In this document: piece by piece, positions 1 to 10,400 of the stretch
Numbering within the stretch: the first letter of the stretch is position 1
Layout of the letters: the number at the start of each line of letters is the position of its first letter
Assembly: GCA_004565275.1 (NCBI GenBank)
Contig: SDOX01000069.1
Location: 14,792-78,556 of the forward strand
Source of the DNA: Nannochloropsis salina CCMP1776
Taxonomy: Eukaryota > Sar > Eustigmatophyceae > Eustigmatales > Monodopsidaceae
Direction of reading: 5' to 3'
DNA: 63,765 bases
The notes under the pieces: generated by a model
Databases searched by the model: none
Seen by the model: only the letters and a program-made list of their open reading frames with translations
What the model was told of the DNA's origin: nothing
Program-made: the position numbers and the translations under genes

Positions 1-1034
1 TTCCTCCCTCCCTCCCTCCGCCTTTCTTTTCTCCTTCCATGTCATTCACGGCCGAACACTCGAGGAATCAGCCTCTCAAAGGACCTACAACATCGCTGAC
101 ATCGTCCCCCCCTCCCTCCTTCCCTCCCTTCCTTTTCTACTTCCCCCCTCAGGTCTCGCCCGTTATGCACCTGCATAATTATCTCATGCGCATCCCGCCT
201 CAAGCCCAGGTGAGGGGCCTTCCTCCTCTGTTGACGTTCCTCCCTCCCTCTCCCTCCCTCCCTCCCTCCCTCCCTCCCTCCCTCCCTCCCTTTCACCCCT
301 CCCTTCTTTCTCCCCGCCCCCTGTCCACTCCCTCTTTTCTCCTCCCCCACCTTCCCCATCGCCTCCTCCCTCCCTCCCTCCCTCCCTCCCTCACCCAGCC
401 GAGCGAGCAGACCACTCCCTGCGACAACCGGCAATTCCAACACCAGTACGCGTGCGACGTGCTTGGTATCGGTACGATCGCTCGCCAGCCTCCCCTCTGT
501 GGCTTCAGTGGCACCGTTCCTTTCCTCCCTTCCTCCTCCTCACCCCTTTCACAATCTGTGCCTCCCTCTCTTACGTCATTTGCACCTCCCTTCTTCCCTC
601 CCTCCCTCCCTTCCTCCACCTGGCCTTCGAGACGTCACCGCCACGGACTCTTCCATGAAAAGGGCCAGACAACGCGCGGCTCTGCTTGTCCTCAAGCGCT
701 ACCACGAAATTTACCTGGGTACCTACCTCCCTCCCTCCCTCCTTCCCTCCCTTCCTCCCTCCCTCCTTCCCTCCCTTCCTCCCTTTCCTCCCTTTTTTGC
801 AAGTTCTCTCTCCCCTCTCTGTCCCCACTCCATCCATGCACCTTACCACCGCCACCCGTAAACCATGATTCGTCACGAAGCAATCGCCCCCCCCCCCGCC
901 CTCCTTCCCTTCCTTCCTGATCAGTACAACGCCACGCGGGGGAGGAGGTGGGCTCCCATCCGGAGGGGTGGGAAGAGGCGCTCGCCCACATGGAGGAGGA
1001 AAAACTGAAGGCAGGGAGGGAGGACGAGGAATAA
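1..1034 (+). CDS. 3' part of an unidentified multi-exon gene (5' end outside or unclear)
   Basis: Exons that keep one reading frame through canonical splice sites are about <38-103, 153-209, 399-465, 632-718 and 925-1034 (TAA). The joins agree in phase: 0, 0, 1, 1. Readable pieces include RTYNIADI, HLHNYLMRIPPQAQ, QFQHQYACDVL, a basic helix ending LVLKRYHEIYL and an acidic end HPEGWEEALAHMEEEK. The first intron would need a poor donor (GTCCCC), so the first exon is least certain. Introns are filled with CCCT tracts. I do not recognise the family. An alternative donor at 948 would join this gene in phase to the next exon (1178), so it could be one gene with the R3H gene downstream. Confidence 0.45.
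240..291. repeat. (CCCT)n tract in an intron
   Basis: Near-perfect tetranucleotide run lying upstream of the acceptor at 398. Similar runs occur in the same gene at 368-391 and about 724-785. Confidence 0.9.
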
Positions 1035-1189
1035 TAATGATAATAGGAGTCGTATATGTAATACGTATGCACAGGGAGTGGACGACCTCGGCACAATGAC
1101 ACGGATTTCAAACCCTCCCTCCCTCCCTCCCTCCCTCCCTCTTTCCCTCCTACCGTCCTACTCCCCCTCTCTTGCAGCGCGACCAGCAC

Positions 1190-2155
1190 ATGGCTGCGGT
1201 CCAGCCAAGGCACGCAGCCCCTTCCACCCTCCCTTCCTCCCACCCGCCCTCGTCCTCTCCCGGGGTGAGTGAGGAAAGCCTCGTCCCTCAAGAATACATC
1301 GAATGGGTTGACGCCTGGCTTCGTATTCTCCTCGACGGCCGTGCTCCCGGTAGGGAGGGAGGGAGGGAGGGAGGGAGGGGAGGAAGAGGAAGGGTCCTCT
1401 GTCCGGGAAGGCCGGGAAAGGAAGGCAAAAAGTGTCAGAACGCAGAAATGGATCAAGGAAAAGAGAACTAGTCGGCGGTCTTGCTTGCCTACTCCTTTCC
1501 TCCTTCCCTCCTTCACGCCCTCCCTCCCTCCTTCCAACCTTCCATTCCTCCCTGTCTCCCTCCCTCCCGCAAGCCCTCCGTTTCCCTCTCTCCTTGAATG
1601 CGGCGGAGCGGCGCGCGATTCACGCGCGCTGCAAACCTCGTGGACTCAACAGCAAGAGTGTAGGAGGCAAAAAGGGAGGGAAAGGGGAGGGGGGGGGAGG
1701 AGCAGGGGACGGGAGCCGGCAGCTATGGGTATTCTGGAAAGAAGAGGAGAAACGGAGGGCGTGCGAGGGCTACGTTCAGGTGGGGAAGAAGGGAGGGAGG
1801 AAGGGAGGGAGGGAGGGAGGATGGATGGGATTGAGCCTTGCGTGCATATTTCTTTGAGGGAAGGGAACGAGCCTCCAGCATCAAAGGCGTGCGGTTGTGG
1901 TCTGAACATCCCTTTCCTTCCAGCGTCTTCCCCTTCCCAACCCCGCCCCCTGCCTGCACCCTCCCTCTCTTCCTCCCTCCTTAGATCCCGAGCGCTGCGA
2001 GCTACCCGTCGCCGGACCTGATTGCCTCGCTGCCCGTCTTGAGGACAGACAATTGTGTTCCCCTTTCCCTCGCCTTCAAGCAATCTTCTTCTCCCTCTCC
2101 TCCCCCTCCTCCTTCTCCTGCTCCGCCTTTCCTCCTCACTCCTCATCCTTGCTAA
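1190..2155 (+). CDS. Small R3H-domain protein (178 aa)
   Basis: Three exons, 1190-1349, 1574-1779 and 1985-2155, join in phase (phase 1, then phase 0) and end in TAA, giving 178 residues. After an S/P-rich start and the helix YIEWVDAWLRILL comes an R3H-like core. It has N-A-A-E-R-R-A-I-H (the Arg-x3-His signature), then GLNSKSVG, then a Gly/Lys-rich insert, then SRQLWVFWK. R3H domains bind single-stranded nucleic acid, so an RNA- or DNA-binding role is inferred. The insert is encoded by (GGGA)n-like DNA, the same repeat that fills the introns. The C-terminus is Ser/Pro-rich. The first ATG in its exon was chosen as start, but an acceptor at 1171-1177 means upstream exons could be joined (see the preceding gene). 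Confidence 0.6.
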
Positions 2156-4429
2156 CCCCTTTCTCCCTCTTTTTCTTCCCTATATTCGTGAACGTGTAAC
2201 CGTAAAATAAATTATCCGCCACGCAGATTGAACTCGATAGTTTAGAAGGACTAGACCAGGCGTGAAAAGACGAAAAACCAGCCAAGCGAATATTTTGATG
2301 CTTGTCAAGACTTTGAAAGCTGCTATCAACCTGTCCCACCTGGATTTCATCGTATGCTTATTTCTCTTCAAGTCTCCGCTTTTTTGCTTATGAAGCACCG
2401 AGAAATAGTATGCCCTGCCCTCGCCTTTCTGGAGTAAAGATGATCGCATGCCACTCGCCTCCTTCATTCGGGCGCATTGCTGATTATCTTTTCCTCCTCT
2501 TCATCAATCCAATCATACACACTGATATGTTCAATTTAGGTTTCCCCTCAATATATTACCGGACAAAACCATTGCCTCGCTTTATTGAAATCGTGGCTGT
2601 TTTGCCCACAATCCCCTATAATCTTGATTGCTCCCCCTTCATTAGACTCTGAACCTTCTCTCGGGTGATCTCGGCCACTGCTTGAAGCCACGGCATGAGT
2701 AAACCATGCCACTCTCAATCGCAGAACACGAAAAGTCCATCAAGACATCAAACCATATCCAATCATTCTCATTTCAAATTCCTCGATTCTCACTGCTCCG
2801 CAATGATTTCCCCATGGCGCGGTCCAGGATGGGCCCTAAACCCCGAGCCAAACATAAGCCTCGCTGAAGATTCACAAAAGATGATATGCCGAGCATTTCC
2901 GTCTGCCGCCCGTGCACGCAGCTCCTTTTGCAATTGTCCTGAGCCCTTGCGCCACTAGATACGTACCTGGACATGTATGACTCGTTCTCTTACTGGTAAT
3001 GTTTCACATTTTTGAGAAAAGAGCTCGTGGCAATCGAAGTTCGGCTTTCTCCATGTCCCCCACACGTGCGTCAGCGGGGGGGGAGACGCAAATCATTTAC
3101 CAGGCCGTTAAAATTCAATGTATGCTTTAATGAAGAAAAGAATACCCTTAAATCAAAAAAATCATATAAAAGAGAAGGCTAGCATAAACTTTAACAGGAC
3201 ATGTGCTTTTTTCTTTTGAATTCAATATGTGGTTTAAGTTTTGGCCATGGGAATCTGATGAAGGTATACTCTCCGACAGAATGTTCGGTTTATTCCCGAT
3301 GGCTGAAAGCTCGAGGTTAATTAGCATGATCAGGGACGGAGAATAAAATCAAGCATAGCTCTAAGAGTAAATTGACGAATTAGTTGAAGAGAGGGTTAGA
3401 CCATAGCATGTGTGCGGCTATTTCTCCGGATCGGCTGAAGCAAATCTTCAATTCGTCTAGCACGTCGTTTATCTTGGCACCCCACCTGCCAGTCACATCC
3501 CGATCGCCAGGATAAGCTTATGTTTTGGTATATCTCTGGTAAATCAGATACTGCAAGTCACCCAACACGAGACATCTTAACGACATTACCCCCCATGTCA
3601 TCTACCCATAGTGTTTTCCGAGGCCAGACGGGAAAGTGCAGAAGGACAAGATGATCATAAAACCGACGGCCAGTTAGCAGGGGTACCAACACCAGGGGCC
3701 GTCACGCAAAAAGGAAAACACTGGCCTGCATAACGTCTCGGCGTGGAACAATTCGCACATAATATCGATGGCTCCAGTGATCACAGCAGGTATTACTGCA
3801 CTCTCTCTGCTGGATGGACTGGCCTGCGAGTGCTGCAAAAGGGATAAGGTGAGCAGAAATTGGGGACCTCGAGCAGCGGGATCCTTCAGAGCTCAGGCAC
3901 GCAATGCGAGGACACAGGGATCCATATTGTAAAGTTCTTTCTTCTCATATTCTTATCGATCTCTCTATTGCCGCATTCTTAAACAGACAAAATGTAGTCG
4001 TCACTGGCCTTGTGCGGTACGTACCTTCCCCCGTTGGCGGGCACCCTCTTTTTCCTATGGGTCGTGTTCTGTTTGGCAGGGCTACCTCATAAAAGTAACT
4101 AGGGCTATTCTTTTTATCTGTATGACGTGCAATCTATCGAATCGTCGGCCAGTCATCTCCTGCGTATCTCTTCTTCGTCCCATGACACTGTCACATCGTA
4201 CGCATGTGTCGGCGTCTGGTTCCACATTCATGCTCATCCTCTTCTATTCCTTGCCCCCACATCCGCCCTCCCACAGCGATGCATACGTCTAAAACAGCCA
4301 TGTATCCTCTCTCAACGTCGCGTGTCCCGGTTGCTCCAGTCGGGGGAGTGTTATTCCACTAGCCGGCTCCATCCCCCCCCCCCGCATGATCAAGGGGTTG
4401 GGGGGAGGTTCACGAGCGCGGGAAGAGGG
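2156..4429. other. Intergenic, no gene seen
   Basis: Lower-GC stretch with only short unsupported reading frames. It holds no convincing splice pattern, repeat family or RNA gene. It separates the R3H gene from the next gene on the same strand and presumably carries that gene's promoter. A C-run lies at about 4373-4384, just before the next start. Confidence 0.6.
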
Positions 4430-7400
4430 ATGGGCCTGGCCAAACAGGTGCTCGCGGCAGCGCGGGACAACAGGCTTCTTTCCATCCTCCAGTGTCACGC
4501 CGGGGGAATGCGCGCCGCGGCTGCCCTTGTTGTCGCGTTCCACCGGCTTCTGGCCGACGGGCGGGTCAACAGAGACAGGGCCATCAATACTTTGTGAGTG
4601 GGGGGCGGTGGGACGGAGAAGGTTTCCTTGGTCTCCTGCTTGTTGGAAAGGTTGCATGCCATGCAATGTTTGGGCAGGCTTTCCGAACTTCACGTCAGCT
4701 TCTGGGAGAAATCGCTTTGTCTTGGGTGTATTACCTGTCTAATGCCAGGGGTAATTGGTGCGTGTGCGTGGCTTGGCCTGTCGAGATTATCTGCCATCTC
4801 GGCCCTCTCTTGTTGAGGTGTTCGGACGTATGCGATAAAATCTTAAGGACCTGAGTTTCATGGTCTTGACGCCTTCTCTCCCGCCTCCAGGCACCTTTGG
4901 CACCGAGACATACGGCGAATCGGAACGGACGTGACGCTTGGGGCGTTCGAGGTAGGGAGGGAGGGAGGGAGGGAGGGAGGGAAGGAAGCAGCAAAGCAAA
5001 GGCTATGCATCGACAGACGACGTCCTCGAGCCCAAGAGGCAAAACGCCCACCCTGTATATCGTCTGCCGGGGGCATCCCATGGATGTCTCACTTCTTCCT
5101 CTTTTTGGAGTATGTCTCTGGTCTGACCACTCCTTCCCTTCTCTTCTCTTCCCCATTCTTTCAGCAAATATGCCGAGCCCTGCAGCTCAGAGCGGGGGAA
5201 AGAAATGAAATCCTGGAGCTCTGTCAACCGCCGCCTCTGCTGACGTCCTCCTCGTCGGAAAGTGGATGCGGCACCGGCCGAACATCGGGAAGCGAGGTGC
5301 CTCCAACAGGAGAAGGAAGCAAGGTGCCTAGAGAAGGAGAAGGCCCCGCCATTCCGTCTTCATCGCGCTACCGACCGTGTTGTGAAAAAGCGGACCGGTA
5401 CGACTCTGTGGAATGGAAGCTTTCGCGCTTGGGTGGGGGCGCGGCAGGGGATGGGGACGGGGCAAGCGACGGAGTAAGGGGAGGGAAGGTGACGAATTTG
5501 GCGACGTTCCGGTCCATGGACGATCCGATGGGCCCGGCCATGCTCATGTGTCTGTACGCAGACGGGGAAGGGAAGGACCCGGGGCTTAAAGGGGAGGACG
5601 GGGGGGTCGCGCCCGGCGAGGGGATCGGGGAGGATGGGGGGGGGAGGGTCAGCCTCAATCAAGTGTTTGAGACCATGTTCGTCTCCAGCGAGGAGTGGGC
5701 CCAGCTAGCGAGTACCCTGCGGGTCATTCATGTCTACCTCTTTTTTCGGGTAGGATGGGAGGGCGGGAGGACGGGCGGGAGGACGGGCGGGAGGACGGGC
5801 GGGAGGGCCGGAGGGAGGGCGGGAGGGAGGGCGGGGTCGAGGAAGCAGACACGGACCGGGACTGATTCGCGCTCTTCTTTCGCTTGCACTCCCTCCTTCT
5901 TGTGGGACCCCAGGATGATCGTGCCATCGGACCAGGAGGAGCTCATGGATTGCGTGGTCGACGTGCTTTTTGGCGCCGCGACATCCGCCTCCGCCCTCCT
6001 CCACGTATGTCCCTATTTTTCCCTCTCCCGGAGGTTCCCTTCTCCTTGGCCTGCTTCCTCTGGCTACCCTCTTGATCGTTCCTGTCTAAATACGGCCCTC
6101 CCTCCCTCCCTCCCTCCCTCCCTCCCTCCCTCCCTCCTTCCCTCCTTCCCAAAGGCTTTCACCCGCGACCTGACCCCCTTCTTCGCCCACTTCCGCTTCT
6201 CCCTCCTCCCGGTGCCGGAGCTCAACCGGATGGGGGAATGCCTGAGCCTCCTGCCCGCCCCTGCTTGCAAGCGCGTCAGGGAGGTGCCCGGGAATAGGCC
6301 CGGGATCCTGACCACCAGCTCTAACACCGGCACCACACCCACCTACTTCCACCCGAGCCTCCGAGACCCGCGGGTCTTGGGCCTGAATGGGGCGGGGCAG
6401 GAGGGGGGATGGGAATGGGAGAACCTCCCTGCGTTTGGGAAGGCGGAGGGTCCGGGAGGAGAGAAGGAGAAAGAGGGTGGGATGAAGAGGAAGCGGGCTG
6501 GGGAACATGGGATGGAGGATGGGAACGCACACGCGAAGAATTCCCTCCCTCCGCCCCCTGGACACTGCCCTCCTTACGCGGTGCCTTCCACCAGCACGGG
6601 CTCATCCCAGGGCCCCCGGTGGGGGGCGTCGGGGGGATCCGGGTCATGTCCGCCGCCCTCGTCCATGGGAGAATTCTTTGCACGGAGGGATGCAGACCAG
6701 GCAAAGGCCCAAGCGGAGAAGGAGAGCGGGGAGACGGAAAGCAGTCGAAGCGATGCCGAAGCGCGCATTGCGCTGTTGACCGCCCAGGTCCTGGAGCTTC
6801 AGAAACGTCAGCAGGAAATGCACAAGCAGCAGGAGGCACAGCAGCAAGCGGTCTGGAAACAAATCATCACCGACCTGATGGGCCCGCCCGTGCCCGCAGG
6901 AGCGGGCGAGAGCCGCAAGCCCCGGGCTGAAGGAGCAGGAGGGTTGTCGTACCTGAGCCGAGGAGGGATCAGAGGGACGTCGACGCCTGCCGCGGCGGCA
7001 CCAGCGCCAGAAGTGCTTCCTCCCCCCCACCCTGGCTTGGCTAATTCCGCACCGTCGTCGGCTCCTCCCCCCCCACGGCCCCGCCCTTTCCTGTACGCCA
7101 CCCCCCGCCTGCATGCCCAGCAACAGCAGCAGCTGGAAAATCAAGCGCCACCCAGCCATTCCAGTGAGCCGGACGCGCGGATGATGCCGCCTCAACGGCG
7201 ACTGCCCCGGCATTCCTCGGCCTCCTCGGCCTCTCCCTTCACCTCCTCCTCCTCCATGTCCTCCTTTTCCTCCTCCCCTTCCTCCTCCCCCACCTTTTCG
7301 TCCTCGACGGCCCTGCCCAAACATTACCCTATCCCTGTCCACGACCTCCACCACAGACACTCCCTCACTGGGCCCGTGCCTCACTACACTCCCTCTCCGG

Positions 7401-7927
7401 CTCCCACCTCCTCCATCCCCCCCTTGGCGCCGGTTCCCGCCCCTTCGGCCCGTTCTGCGGGGTATCCAGGCTTGGGGGGGGGCATGGAGGGATTCGATCA
7501 GATGGCAGGAGGGAGAGAACGTGGATCCAATGCCGCGGAGGCGCTGCAGTCGCTATTTTCCGCCGCTCCTCGCCTGCCGAGGCCCCTCGGTCCACAAGCT
7601 CCAGAGGGGGGGAGGAGCAGGCCTGAGATGGGCAGTTTCACATTGCCAGCGTCGGCCACTTCACGCGCTGTCCCTTACTCCCATTCGCAAGCACATTATC
7701 ACTCGCAAGCTCAGCAGCCAGCACAGCAGCGGCAAGACGGACCGCAAGGGACCTTGCCGCAGTCTGACCTCTACTTGCCACAGCATCACTCAATTTTCTC
7801 GACCGCAGCGCGCCTTCTGGAGCAGCAAAAGATTCAAAGGCAACAGCAGAGACAGCTCCAACAACAGCATCAATTGGAAGAAGAACACCACCAGCAACGA
7901 CAGCAGCGGCAACAACCACGGTATTAA
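4430..7927 (+). CDS. Unknown protein with helical N-terminus and Gln/Ser/Pro-rich disordered C-terminal half (about 912 aa)
   Basis: Exons 4430-4593, 4891-4951, 5165-5749, about 5849-6004 and 6155-7927 keep frame and give about 912 residues. The fourth exon start is uncertain. The better-looking acceptor at 5913 is out of phase, while CAG at 5846-5848 is in phase. The N-terminal 100 residues are predicted helical (AALVVAFHRLLADG, then INTLHLWHRDIRRIG, then QICRALQLRAGERNEILELC). Later parts are Gly/acidic-rich, then a short coiled coil (ALLTAQVLELQKRQQEMHKQ), then long Ser/Pro runs, and a His/Gln-rich tail ends at TAA. The composition resembles transcription or chromatin co-regulators, but no domain is recognised, so that is only a guess. 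Confidence 0.65.
5750..5835. repeat. G-rich (GGGAGGACGGGC)-type tandem repeat after a donor site
   Basis: Starts at the donor GTAGGATGGG and continues as 12-bp GGGAGGACGGGC units grading into GGGA units. The G-rich strand is the transcribed sense strand. Confidence 0.8.
6093..6150. repeat. (CCCT)n polypyrimidine tract before an acceptor
   Basis: About 45 bases of CCCT units just upstream of the acceptor at 6154 in the gene at 4430-7927. Confidence 0.9.
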
Positions 7928-10400
7928 CAGAAATTTTGAGCGAATTCACTCGTTCATGGACAGAGCTACTGATTCAAGCAGGCAAGACTGTCCTATCAGG
8001 AGGCTTATGACGAAAAACAGTAATTGACAATTTTTCATAAAATTACTCTCTACGGATCAGGAGTTTCTCCGTACTGCTGCTGGCTTACACCAGTTAATCA
8101 GGAAGAGAAACAGTGGTCTGTGTGCAGGGCCTTTGCCCCAGACTTTCTGCTCTACAGTACCTCAAAACATCTTGACTTTTTTCTCCGCTTCTTTACGACA
8201 AATTGGACTGGCGACGAACACAAATATATGGATCTCTTTCGAATGACTACATGTGACGCCATACATTGAGAAAATCAACTGATCATGATTTTAAAAACCT
8301 CTTGATCTTCAGGCCAGGAAATTCAAGTGACACGCCGAATTGAGCATGAAGGAAGGGTTGCATGGAAAATCAAAGCATTTTATGGATGTGCGGAGGGATA
8401 TGGAACGTGTGAGTGCCACTATGATATGAGTACGCACAAAGCGGGCAGTGCCGGGTAGAGAATAAAGGATGTCGAGCGACATGGATGCAATGCACGCGTC
8501 CCAAAGATGCGTTCTATGTGTGTTGACACAGGCACACTCATGACTTTTGGAGAACATAAAAGGACAGGGAAAACGTGGGAAGCACAGAGATTGGAGATGA
8601 GAAAGCGATACCCCGGCGATTGAGCGAATAAATGCGAGGAATGGGGAGGCGCTCTTTCATATTCGCATCAACCAACGTGACCTGATTCATTGTAAACACC
8701 ACCTTCATGAATTAAGCTCAAAACTGGTGACACTTTTGGTAGAGAGCAAAAGTATTGAAGTCTAAGGATCTTAATTTCTGAAGGGCCCCCTGTAAGGCGC
8801 TTATACATGCGCAAAAATTATTCTAAATGAAGCTGACTATAAATATAAAGAGACTATGTGGTTCCTTGGTAAGCGCGACCAGAGGTAAGAAAGCTTCAAC
8901 AAAACTATTGTGAAAAGTCACCAGTGTTTTACTTCGATGATTTCTTATGACTGATGCATGCAGTGAAAATGTAAAACATCTTATTGCTAAATGGAGCACA
9001 ACGAGACCTTGCAGTTGTGGTACACACAAGGTGTGCGGTAGGATTCCTTACCTCAGATCGACTGACTTCACGTGATTAAATATAAAGGGGGCCAAAAATG
9101 TCCCAACACATATTTAAGACTCCGCTGCCCAGACACAACGGTTTCTTTTCGAAACTTTGAAATCAAACCAAGTGAAGAAAAAAGGAGGGCTGTTGTCGAC
9201 AAGTCATGAAATTGGATGTTTCTTTTCATTTCTTTCGTGTCGTTCACAAATATTCAAGGCTTCGAAGATTTAATCGCACATTGCATAATATAGATATGAC
9301 AACTTACCTCTCCTCCACCCCCTTGACGCATTCCTCTACTCCTCGCTTTTCCCCCTGTTCTCTCGCGCAACTCCTGCTCTCGACAGGAAGCGGACGCCTT
9401 TAATTGCATTTTTACGCTCTGTCTGTTTTTTCCTTTATCAAGTTGAAAATGATTTTGTTTTCCCCGATACTTCTCGCGGCGGAAAATTTCAATGAGTGCT
9501 ATCTCGTCCATTCTTTGCCGCTTGAGCTTTCGCGTTGGAGCCCATCACGGGATGCAGAGACGCGTGGCAAGCTACCGGCGCAAGATGCTCCCAAATAAAA
9601 GGGATCAATGAGGCGATACCACGATAAATTCAGAGGTGTTCTTCTTACCAATTGCAAGGAAAGAATGTCAGGAAAGCTTGCAGACTTTTCATGGACAGAG
9701 GAACTTGAAAAGCAAGTAAGATGACAAACCAGCCGACAGGTCCCCACTTTGGAAAGTGATATGACGGATTCAAATGCACCGCAGTACACTGCAATGGGTT
9801 TGGCTTCTCTTCTTTGCATGCCTGCCACCGCAGAGTTGTTCGAGTACACACAGTCCTTCATATATAGTGCCGCCCCAATACCAGACGCCTCCCACTTCCT
9901 CTTGCTCAAAGCACGCACATGTCTGGTAAGTCACTGGGTAGAGATCTGCTTGAATCTCAGCACCTACACTTTCTTATTCTACTTAGAAATGGCACACATC
10001 TTGCCAAGGCAGGGGGGTAATATCACTCACAATGCCACCAATATATTTTTTGCTCTTGTTAAAAGTTATCGATTTCGATTTTGATCCCATGGTTTTCCTT
10101 GAGTCTCATCATGCTTCATTTGCAACTTCTGGATGGTTTGTGTACTTTTCATCCTTTTTTAAGCGTATGTGTCCCCTTCTCTGCTTCAGTCTCTCCTCTT
10201 GTGCATCCTGAAATTAGCTTCAGGCTTGACAGCATAAAGGCGCATCATAAAATCACTCTTATTTTCATTTTCTGTTAAGCTCACCTGCATATGTGCCCGC
10301 GGCTCATAGGTCAAGTCTATTCTCTCTCTGGCACATCTCGGCAGCCTTCACCGCCCTTGATAACCCCCGTCCTGCACGTGGAATGAGGCGCATGTCTGCA
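7928..10400. other. Intergenic region between convergent genes, no gene seen
   Basis: This 2.5-kb AT-richer stretch lies between the 3' ends of two genes that face each other. The longest open frame (about 9749-10084, no supporting motif, no ATG at its head) is not protein-like enough to call. I see no transposon ends, long repeats or RNA genes. Confidence 0.55.

Noticed and set aside
39-920. A 293-residue + frame full of PPSLPPSLPP starting at an ATG
   Set aside because: Most of it is translated CCCT repeat. The splice-consistent exons use parts of this and other frames.
9749-10084. A 111-residue + frame in the convergent gap
   Set aside because: It has no ATG at its head, no motif and no supported splice sites.
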